A DNA stretch of 64,000 bases from Megascapheus bottae (lineage: Eukaryota; Chordata; Mammalia; Rodentia; Geomyidae), in NCBI GenBank assembly GCA_024803745.1, contig JANJXV010000160.1, positions 1,990,001-2,054,000 of the forward strand, read 5' to 3'. The notes beneath the pieces were generated by a model. The model was not told where the DNA came from. It saw only the letters and a list, made by a program, of their open reading frames with translations, and ran no database searches. Made by a program: the position numbers and the translations under genes. Position 1 is the first letter of the stretch, and each line of letters begins with the position of its first letter. Below are positions 54,479 through 64,000 of this stretch, piece after piece.

Positions 54479-56023
54479 CCAAACTCATCCTGTTTGCCAT
54501 ATAGCCTCTCTAAGACAGTAGTAATTTAAATGTCTCTTGTGCCATGAATATTTCATACTTTCTCATTATCACATTTCTCTACCTTCCAAGGTAACTTTCT
54601 TTGTTTTAAAGTTCATGTGATCAAATGGGGTCTACCTAAATTTTACAATGGAGGAGAGTTTCCTTATTTTAAAACCTGGTCTACAAACTTAATCCTATCT
54701 GTAAGGCCCTTTTTGCTATAGAATGCAAGATATTCATAACTTGTAGAGATTAGGAATCATTATCATACCTACTACAGTCACAAATCAAAGAAACAAATAC
54801 TCATGAATACTACTTACGCCAAACAACACAGATCTGTTGTCCTAATCATAACTCAGGGATCTCTAGGAAATAAATGTCATCAACAGAATATTACTCTTAA
54901 AATAAAGCTCTTAAATTAACTTAATGAAAATAAATACATTATTTAGTTTTACAATCTTTATCGCTGTATACAGTCGCTAGTACTACACAAAGGTCAAGGT
55001 GCTGTGGTGTGGGATATATGAATAGTTAATAACCAACATTTGTTCTCAGTCTTCCTCCATTTGGAAGAATAGATGGAGTCATTACTATTGTGTACAGTGC
55101 CTTGAAGCCAGTTTAAATAAGTCACTTTTTTACTGGGCTTGATTTACATAAACTATTAAACATTTTCAATGGGTCAAAAGACAATATTGCCCCACAGAGT
55201 CATCTGTCATTTGTTTATTCTCATTAGCTGTATGAAAAATAAACCATGGAACTGCATAAAAATATATTGGAATCAAAGCTTTCTTTACTGTTTAAATTAT
55301 AATTCAGAACTCTGAATTTAAATGCTGGCAATGTAAAAAAGCAAGCAAACAATGGCATTAAACAAGGCTGGAAAGTCACTACAACCTCTTTCACAATTTG
55401 CCTTTGGAGTACATGGCTGTCTGTAAATATCTCCTAATGTAATAGTAGACAAGGGTCAAAAGTACTAACCCCTGAGATTCACTATTCTCCTCTGAATAAC
55501 AACCTGTTTTTCATGGGATGTTTTAAAGATAGAGGCAATTCACAAAAGTGCTTTAACAATGTATTTGCCTAGGATACTTTCAAAATATTAACCTGACTCT
55601 GGTTTCAGATTTGGTATTATATCTGATTCATACAGTTTACTACTATTTATTCATTTTATTTCTAATTTCTAATACACAGTCAATAGTACTGATGATGAGT
55701 TAGGCAAGGAATTAGGAAACCTTGTGTTTGAGAATGATGTCTCAGATGTTAATTTTAAAAATTTTTACATATCGGCTACTGACATTAGCAGAATGGATTG
55801 TGATACACAGCATTGTCTTACTGACTCCCACAATCCTTGCAAAATCTGTTTGTATATCCAAGGGTAAACACTATTCCCCAAAAATTCTGTCAAGAGTTCA
55901 TGAGATACAACCCATTCTACAAGAGTTAATAACATAAAATAGTGTCCAAACCTCCTCTTCTTGAAAGGAATCTACTAGTATTATCACTGCTATTTTTTGC
56001 TTCACTTTATTTTGACATTTTAG
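54479..56023. other. No recognised feature
   Basis: About 1.5 kb, AT-rich, unassigned. The frame at 55722-55937 (+) shows no domain. Confidence 0.5.
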
Positions 56024-56224
56024 CACTAGGAATTGAACCTATGCCTCCCACGGGATAGGCAATCGTTCTACCTAGTAATTCTTGGTGTTCTTTAATTTGC
56101 ATTTTATTTGGTGTTCGAGAAAGAAGCTCACTAACTTTCTTTTGCTTGGCTTCAGACAACACCGTCCTGCCTCCTGAATAGCTAGCTGAGACATCAGTCA
56201 TGTGCCACCATATTGGGCACATCG
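56024..56224 (-). repeat. B1-ID composite SINE (-)
   Basis: The complement of an ID monomer comes first (TAGCACTAGGAATTGAACCT ATGCC, ATAGGCAATCGTTCTACC). A B1 head complement follows (CTGCCTCCTGAATAGCTAGC, TCATGTGCCACCATATTGGG). It pairs with the same design at 20505-20696. Confidence 0.78.
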
Positions 56225-57419
56225 CTTAATAAAGCCACACTAGATATGATCAATGGCAAGTAAAATTTCAGTGGCTGTGAACTACGTAGTCACTAAGCTA
56301 GGCAGGTCTTACCCTGGACACAGAAGTGCTCTTAGTGGTCCTTTGAGGCACCCTGGTGCAATTACAAAGCCTTCTTGTCATGCTATGTAGAACAACACAG
56401 CCAGGCACCAGGCTTCACCTATGCTGTCTCCACTGGTACAGTCTCATCTACATATGGCTCATATATGTTTAAGTTCAGTTTCAAAAAATGTGTGTCCACT
56501 ACTTCAGGAAATAAACAGCAAAATGCAAATTCAAAATTCCTTCACATGAAAAGACATGTAACAAATAGCACATGTGAACTCCCACGTTTCTCAGCTGTCT
56601 TACAGTTTAGCTTGCCGAGCAGAGATGGGAAAGAGAAAGGGGTTAATGATTGCTTCTTGTTCTTGAAATGGGAACCAAAGGGGGAATGTGCCACTTTGAG
56701 ACAAGGAAATCAAAAGCTAGTCCAGAATTCTCCAGATTCTCATTTTTCCAAATATGAGGTAAATGGGCAAGACTGTGTCATATGGGTAGAGCCCCAAGGA
56801 GGGAAGCCTCCATCTTCCACTCCCTGGGAGGCTGTGAGAGAAAGCCAAGCATCTGCTAACCCACACTGGACATGCAAAATGTATGCAGTGGATACTTTTG
56901 TTACATTGTGTGTAAACACAAGAAGGAGTCTGGGCTATACACAGTTTAAGCAAGCAGGTCAAGGTTGCTGAGATGAGAAGGTAACCCCCAGTCTCCTGAC
57001 ATGCAGGCCTCAGTTCTCATTACAGTCACTAGTCTGGTTCCATTGACCACAGCAGAATAATAAACAACATCCCTGAAAATGGATTTAAAGACCACTCAAT
57101 CCAAATTCTCTAAGCTCAAGGTGACAGCCCACCATCCAGAGGCTATTAAAAGCCAGTGGTGGGCTCAGTACCCAAGACTCACACCTGTAGTTCTGGGTAC
57201 TCACTCAGTAGACTGCATCTCAGTTAAGCAGTGACTGGCGTCTGTGACCTGGATCAGTATAATAACAAGCTATAGGATATAAAGGTACCAGAAACATGAG
57301 TTTGGGAAGCCGACTCTTAGCCACTAGCCATTTGGCTACTTTATGTCCCTCATTGTAGTTATCTACCTAAACAGGCTTTTTGTGAGGTTTTGTAATCTGA
57401 AGCAAGGTCACTGTCATCT
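56225..57419. other. Unassigned; contains a 198-codon open stretch
   Basis: About 1.2 kb. The plus-strand frame at 56375-56971 is open for 198 codons, but its first ATG is at 56465 (codon 31), leaving 168 residues. The context CATATATGTTT is a poor Kozak match. The peptide is Ser/Lys/Gln-rich with scattered cysteines and no domain I recognise. Possible old B1 trace at 57155-57230. Confidence 0.4.
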
Positions 57420-57640
57420 AGTTATCACCTTGTCTTGGGTCCAAAAAATAGAACACAGTCCTGTAACAAGTTCTACAAAGTAGGTTTATTAGTTACAAGA
57501 ATAGGAGTCCAAGATCCACTGCAAGCTGGTTCCTAACGCTAAAGAAAGCTCTCCACAGCAGTCGCCTCACTTGCACCACAGGTGAAGGATTCCCCAAAAG
57601 TTTCATCTTAAGTTTTACACGAGGACAGATGAGTTTCTGT
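57420..57640 (-). repeat. Possible LTR fragment (-)
   Basis: CAAAGTAGGTTTATTAGTTA CAAGAATAGG contains the complement of AATAAA. A 'CCACAGCAGTCGCC...ACCACAGGTG' stretch like the U3/U5 complement of some rodent ERV LTRs follows. Weak, as neither end is recognisable. Confidence 0.22.
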
Positions 57641-57934
57641 GTTAAAGGGCATCTGTCTCCTAAATGGGACTAGAATGAGCACAGATGTTTTCATCATGAC
57701 AAATTTATCATCTTGATAAATTGCATTCCTATACAATACAACCTACAGTTAATTTGGAGCATTACAAATGATGCAAAGGAAAGAAATGGGTCTCTCTAAG
57801 GCCACTCAGAAAAATGTTCCACAGAAATGAATTTAACTAATTGAGAATTTATTTACATGTGCTTTTGAAAGTTTAATACCTTCATAACCCATTATTTTAT
57901 ATAGTATTTTGTCTCTTCAAAGTAAAGGACAATA

Positions 57935-58175
57935 TAACAGCTTCCATGTACCAGCATGGCCCTTAGTGTTTATGAATATCTGCTCATCTAATGTTCACAG
58001 AAATTTGAGGCATTTACTCTTAATAAACTCGGAGGTTTTTCAAAGAAAACAGTGAAGCACAGAGTGGCTTGTTCAAGGTCATCTAGGTTGCAAATGAATG
58101 CAGTAAGTTTTGAAGCTAGGCAGCAGCTTTCAGAACCCATATTTACATCCATTAAGCTACAATGCCAAGGATGAA
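57935..58175 (+). repeat. Near full-length MIR
   Basis: ACAGCTTCCATGTACCAGCA TGGCCC, CATCTAATGTTCACAGAAAT TTGAGGC, ACAGTGAAGCACAGAGTGGC TTGTTCAAGGTCATCTAGG and CCATATTTACATCCATTAAG CTACAATGCC keep the full 5'-core-3' order of MIR. Confidence 0.8.
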
Positions 58176-59819
58176 AGCCTAAAAAGGGGTAGATATACCC
58201 CTGTACTCCAACTACCATTTTTAAGGTCAGTATAAATGTTTGGAGGTGTGTAAGCAAAATTGCAATTGTGCCTTTCTTCAACTACACTAGATATAAAGTG
58301 CATGCTATAAGTAGAAATGGCAGAGTAAGGGTAAGAGATGACAGGAGATTAGGAAGAGGAATGAATATTCTGACTAGTTAGACAGGCTGGTAGCGCTAAG
58401 AAATGTCTGAAACACAATGAACTAGATATAATCCCGGAATTCTAGCTCTGCTGCTAATTGTGGGGCATCTCTTCAACTAAAATAAGAAGTGGAATCTAAA
58501 ACCCAGACTAAATTAGACTCATAGTTTCTAAAGATTTTCTAATTTAATTGTATTATTATATAAATTGCAGAAATACTGCCTTTGGCCAGAAAGTCAATTT
58601 ACTATTTTTTTCATCTTTTTAACAAGATTCTCTTAAATGAAATTTTCCATTAAATTAATAAATTCATGTAATTTTACTCAAGCCAAGAAAACTGAATAGA
58701 TATTATCATCTAAAGCAGGGAGTTTGGGACCACAGTGTCCTAGACCAGTCCATTCTTGTCTGTAAAATTCAGTGTTTCAACCAAAAGGGATTATTTCCAC
58801 ATTCCATTCTGATAGAATGTTTTGCTCAGGGTCCAGTAAGAACTTCTAGGAAAAGGTATTCTGTTTAGCCATTTATTAAGCACCTTAATTCATAAATAAA
58901 AACGAGCCCCAAAGGATCAACAGTTAGTGAAATTATGTAGGACAGATACATAGACACGAAGACTCTGGGCATTACATCTTTTGTAAAGGCTCATGGATAA
59001 ATAGTAGCTAAAAACTCCAGGATTTAGCTTCCTGTGTTTCTGATTTCTCTGGATGGGGAACTTTCTATGACTAATAGCACCCTCTGGCATCTGTTTCCCT
59101 AGGGGGATAAATACATTAGCCATAGAAAGTTTAAATATAATAATTATGATTTCCATTTCTGGGACAAGGCCTTTTCATCAATAATTATGATTCGGTGCCA
59201 AACTGGCAATCTTTAAGCACTGGCCTTATCATTCATAATAATGAGCAGATTCATAACCCATGCTCCTTAGCTGTAGAAGGCTAATTAGGACTTTAACCAA
59301 AAACACCACTCATGTGAACTGCTCACAGAGGTCACTGGCTACAGAACACCAGTTCTGGCCAAATGAACTCCATGTGCTGACCAGGAGTAAAGAGTACCTG
59401 CACTAGAAAAGGAAGTTACAGCTCAGAGTGTAACCCTGAGAGACAGGCAAGTTTTAATTCCTGCAGGAGTATGTGCTTAAACATGCAAATGGAAATCACA
59501 GCCAAATCAAATATTCCAAAGGGCAGTGAACAACTATGGATAAAATATGAAATACCACATGCTCACAGGTGGATGAGGACAAAATAAGTCAAAACATTAA
59601 AATTTATTAAATATGTATGATGATAACAAAAGACCAATTTTTGTCTGAGCTTTTTTGTTTACCTAAGATATCTACTAACTGCAGAAAAGATTTTAAAATA
59701 TATTATTCGTATAATATGCAGGCTACCAAACAGTACTCACAGGATTTGCTCTGACACTGCACTTTCTAATTTATAACTCATTAGTCACACATTTTCTGAT
59801 GCTTTTCAGTCTCACTCTT
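58176..59819. other. No recognised feature
   Basis: About 1.6 kb, AT-rich, unassigned. Confidence 0.5.
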
Positions 59820-59905
59820 GTCCTACAACAAGCCCTGCAGGAAAGGGATTTATTTATTCTCACAGTATCCCCAAGAGCCTAGTTAAGAGCTTGCCACTGC
59901 ATGTC
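59820..59905 (+). repeat. L2 3' fragment
   Basis: CAGGAAAGGGATTTATTTAT TCTCACAGTATCCCCAAGAG CCTAG resembles the terminal region of L2. Confidence 0.45.
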
Positions 59906-62584
59906 ACTTGTATATTACACGTACACATTTTATCTATTCCACAGGTTATAATGAAGAAAATTCATGAAGGACCTCCCTGCCTCTCCATCAAAGGAAAGCA
60001 ATGAGGCTTAATTGGGCAGACCATAAAGGGCCCTGCAAAACACACGGAGGACGAGAGAAACTTATAAATGAGTTTTTGGCTGTAGAGTGGAAAAGCTTAT
60101 AATTTATTTTATGCTCTTTACCAGAATTTTACTCCCAGGAGATAACAAATGGTCAACACACCACCAGGCCACCACTCACTAGCTATTCCCTGGTCTGTTT
60201 AAGCACACATTGTTGATCTACTGCCTCTCACTCCCCTTTACATTGTAATTTGGTAAACTAACAATAAGGTCTGGATTAAAGTTCATTATGTATGAAGCTA
60301 ACTGTAGTAATCCATAAGCTATGCTTCATTTGCACAATTCATTGTACCTATTTCCAGTGGTTGATTTTACCTTTTATTATTGATCCAATGTTATTTCAGG
60401 AGCTAAGGTAAATGAATGCCTTTGCAAGTTCGTACAATGGCTCATATCTTCTTTGTGCAGGGTGTCCTTGAACTTTTGCTGAGTTACTGTAAGGAATCAG
60501 AATTCCCATTTCTATTTTCACAGTATAGTACCCAAAAGAAAACCTACTAGCTGCTTTTTTGAATTTTGAAGCAGTCTAAAAGCTGTAAGAAGGAAAAAAG
60601 CCTGAAAAAGATCAAAGGTGACTGAAGAATCCATCTGAAGGTTATTCACAAAACAGGCATGACTTTCTCTAAGTCGGAGACATGAGTATCTGTGCAATTC
60701 ACAGATTGTGACAAAAGACAACATTTAGTGCCTCTCATAGCTATTCCTTTCTCATACTCTGTACTGAGAGAAAAATATGGTGAGATAAAGGTTGTTTAGA
60801 AAGTGAAAGTGTATAGGCAAAAATGCAACTCAGATACATGCCTATTAATTTTCAAGAGGCCACAAACAAGAATTGCTCTAAAATTTCTTTGGCTTGAAAA
60901 TACTATGGTAACTTTCAAAACTACTGAAAACTCTAGAAAGCATATGATTATGTGAGCTTTATCAACTTATATTTTTCAAATGTGAAGTTGAAACCAAGTA
61001 ACTAAAAAACAGTTTGGTTATTCAACCATCTTGTAGGCCATGTTCACAAGAATTATATATTTAATGAGCTACTGATATACTCTAACAAAAATATGTGGTG
61101 AAAACTGCATTAACTTTTGACAAATCGTACACATCTCTCTAATATTTGACTTGATAGAAGACAATATTTCTCATATTTTGTTCTGAATTAAATCTGCTTG
61201 GATTTGTCATTCTGGTTATGCTGCATGAACAAAATTTAATGTTATTCAGATAAGAAAGTTAGAAAAGGGATATGAAATCAAAATAGCAGTTTAGCTTACA
61301 ATCTGATCAAGTATCATCATTCCAGCAGAAGTACTTTGTGAATGAGTCTCACCATGCCACACAAACTGTTTAAAAGTATGCACTCAATGTACTGAGATTT
61401 ATTGACAGTATCTGACTACTCTACAAGGACATGGGGTTGTCTGATCACAATTAGGCCTGAGCACTTGGTAGTAAAGGTTACAAAAACTACTAGTGTAGAT
61501 CTCAGTGTCCTTTCAGTAATATACTAAGGCTTTACAGCACCTTTGCCTATTATTGAGTTTGTACCAGTGAAGCAAACCTCACACACACAAAAAAACAGCA
61601 AATAATGCTTTATCATTACTATGGAAACCTTATCTTCTAACCTCTTAAAATCTCAAGGAAAGCTAGCGGTCTGCAAACTCCATGTTGAGTCCCATTGTCT
61701 TAGCATGTAGCAGATGCAAACACTATGCTCTGTGTTTAACTAAGAATACAAGGAAAATGGGGATGGCCTATGGTCTGCATTTTTGTTCAACCTGTCAGCC
61801 TGCTCTAAGTTAATTGTCACCGAAATGAAGCTTCAGCAAGCCAACAGAAGCATTCCACATGCAAGAACCAAAAACAAAAATTGATAAGAACAAATGACAT
61901 CATTTAAGTTGCCCAGCTCACAGCTAAATAATGTCGTATGTTTGTATGTACAACTCTCTTCAGCCACACTATCCTCTCATGAACACGTTCCAGTTCCCAC
62001 TCCCTCTGCTTCATTCCTCTTTTAATCCAACACACTTCTTATCATAAATAGCAGTTTCCTGACTATATTTTGCTAACACATACTAAAGCATTCTTAAAAT
62101 ATTATCTCTGGGTGGCTTAACTACATTTAAAAGCTGTATTCTAGCCCAAAGCAATTAAAAATGGTGTAATCTAAATCTCTGAATGATAAAATTCTAAGGA
62201 GAAAACAAAATGCATATAGTTCCTAATTATCTTTGCATGCATTTTAAATCTTTCCAGAGGACAGAATATCATTTAAACATGAATAATTGTACTGCAGAGG
62301 AAATGAGTTCATCCTAGAATGCAATCTGTAAAGATAACAGTTTACTTCACTCAATGGTGGTTGAAACTTTGGCTAAATCAAATATATGAGTAAAAGTCTC
62401 TTCAGGAATAAGGCAGAAAGTTTGAGAGAAGAAAAATGCAATCAATATTTCCAATTCTAAATTACAGGCTTACTAACCTGTACCATACTGCAGATGTTGC
62501 TTGATGTGTTATACGCAAACGATAGCAAATTTCCTCCTACACAGAGTAAAATTATTACCTTGGCGCAAATTTTTTTTAAAAAAA
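59906..62584. other. No recognised gene or transposon
   Basis: About 2.7 kb, AT-rich, unassigned. Only chance-length frames; no array, palindrome or regulatory signature stood out. Confidence 0.5.
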
Positions 62585-62596
62585 AGACGATGTGAG

Positions 62597-62778
62597 ACCG
62601 GGAGTTTGGCCTACTGTCTAGGGTGTTTGCCTAGCATTAACAAAGACTGGGGTTCAATTCCTCTGTACCACATACATAGAAAAAATGTGGAAGTGGTGCT
62701 GTGGTTCAAGTGGTAAAGCACTAGCCTTGAGAAAGCCCAAGGACAATGCTCTGTCCCTGAGCTGGCAAAAAAAAAGAA
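62597..62778 (+). repeat. IDL-Geo SINE
   Basis: GGGAGTTTGGCCTACTGTCT, GGTTCAATTCCTCTGTACC, Geo half with a shortened 3' end, A-tail. 12-bp TSD with one mismatch: AGACGATGTGAG (62585-62596) and AGATGATGTGAG (62779-62790). Confidence 0.95.
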
Positions 62779-62790
62779 AGATGATGTGAG

Positions 62791-63870
62791 ATAAAGTGAT
62801 TATCTCTCACTAAGTTACAACTTGAAAATTAGTCCCATCTGAAATCTATTCTGCCTTTAGGCATTAAAACATGGTTAATGATACCTCATATCAGTCATTT
62901 AAGTGCTATTTAGGTCTTAATAATTGAATAATATTTTATCATAAAAAGGAGTACACACTGAGGTTGGGTAATTTTCCCAGTATATATTTGTTAAAGGACT
63001 TTCTGTGTCCAACATTATGGCAAACAGACGGATGAATTCTTTGTTATCAGTACCTACAAGATAGAAGAAATTTAGTTATGTTCTTCCTAGGATCTTAGTA
63101 CAATAATCTATATATCAAAGACCCTAAGAGAAATGGATATTGTAATTTTGAATGTTCTGATAAAATTTAAAAGACAAATTTTAATACTTATACATAAGAA
63201 TTATGCTTTACATTTTCTAGACTTCCTGTAATGCAAACATAAATATATACCAGCTGAGTGGTGTTTTATTCAATGAACAGCTCTAGTTTATATTTCAACA
63301 AACAAAAAATGGAATCCTGTATACTTCCTGTCAATCTTTCATAGCCTTTGGCAGTTCATATTAATAAGAACAGTACAGATTTCTAGTTGTGGTGTTACAA
63401 AGCATTATTATCTAGCATTTAGGGATCTATAGATGTAGGTGTCTTATTATCATCCAATGTGCAGATTGTAGCCACAACATAATTACTACATATTGGAACT
63501 TTATTTATAACATTATTTTTCAAAGATTATCAAAACTGTCTCTGAAACACTGGCTAAAATATTTACGGTGACATCTTTCTTTGACCCAAAAATTTAAAAT
63601 CTAAACTAACCTAACATTGCATAACCTACAGAAAAAAATGGAACAAAGTGCCACTAAGAAATTAAAAGATAGACCAGAAATCTTTTTCCCTATAAGTAGG
63701 GGCTAGAAGATTTTGGACAAGTCATAGAAATAGAATGTATCCTGATCATCACTCTTACAGCCAATTTTCTTTCTCTCTCTCTCATTTTTTTTAGTCCATC
63801 ATGGACTAGAACTCTGGTCCTGGGTGTGTCAAATGAGACAAAGCATTGGAGTTTTTTGTTTTTTGTGGGG
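62791..63870. other. No recognised feature
   Basis: About 1.1 kb, AT-rich, unassigned; CT run at 63771-63784. Confidence 0.5.
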
Positions 63871-64000
63871 TTTTTTTGCCAGTCCTGGGCTTGAGCTCAG
63901 AGCCTGAGCACTGTCCTTGGACTTTCTCAAGACTAGAGCTCTACCACTTGAGCCTCAGCACCACTTCCAGCTTTTATCTATGTATGTGGTACCGAGGAAT
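63871..64000 (-). repeat. IDL-Geo SINE (-), cut by window end
   Basis: Begins with the A-tail complement (TTTTTTTGCCAGTCCTGGGC) and reads through the whole Geo half into GTGGTACCGAGGAAT, where the window stops before the ID head. Same subfamily as 53221-53415, differing at only about four of ~125 positions. Confidence 0.96.

Overview
The window looks like nuclear DNA from a rodent, most likely a geomyoid (kangaroo rat, pocket mouse or pocket gopher). The main clue is the dominant SINE. Its head is a tRNA-Ala/ID-like monomer with a perfect B box (GGTTCGATTCC), and its right half ('Geo') ends in ...TTCAAGCCCCAGGACTGGC-A(n). This matches the IDL-Geo dimer known from Geomyoidea. A second abundant composite joins a 7SL/B1-like head to the same Geo tail. 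The species call is inference; the repeat structure is seen directly.

I find no confident protein-coding gene, RNA gene, CpG island, CRISPR array or operon. Nearly all open frames are short, lie in homopurine repeats, or belong to dead L1 copies. The sequence is best read as intergenic or deep-intronic. The nearest thing to a gene is a weak cluster of splice-flanked open segments on the minus strand at 5.5-7.8 kb: an 88-codon candidate exon joined in phase to a candidate terminal exon, plus a separate 178-bp segment.

Layout. Positions 1-37.6 kb are SINE-rich, with CA/AAT microsatellites and long homopurine tracts that often start at SINE tails. The same part has several 5'-truncated L1 insertions with clear target-site duplications (TSDs), a possible class I ERV solo LTR at 5.9-6.4 kb, and a three-layer nested SINE at 6.4-7.1 kb. 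A 518-bp GGA/GAA array at 37.06-37.57 kb, with a higher-order repeat of about 50 bp, sits at a compositional border. From 38 to 64 kb the DNA is AT-rich and SINE-poor, has no long purine arrays, and carries decayed L1, L2 and MIR relics. These include a large antisense L1 ORF2 relic at 52.4-54.3 kb hit by later SINEs. Ancient mammalian MIR, L2 and L1M relics occur throughout, as expected of neutrally decaying eutherian DNA.

The features do not form a pathway. What can be read is insertion history: ancient MIR/L2/L1M, then B1-ID and B1-Geo, then IDL-Geo and a young L1 family, dated by nesting and TSDs. All boundaries were set by eye and are approximate unless a TSD is given.
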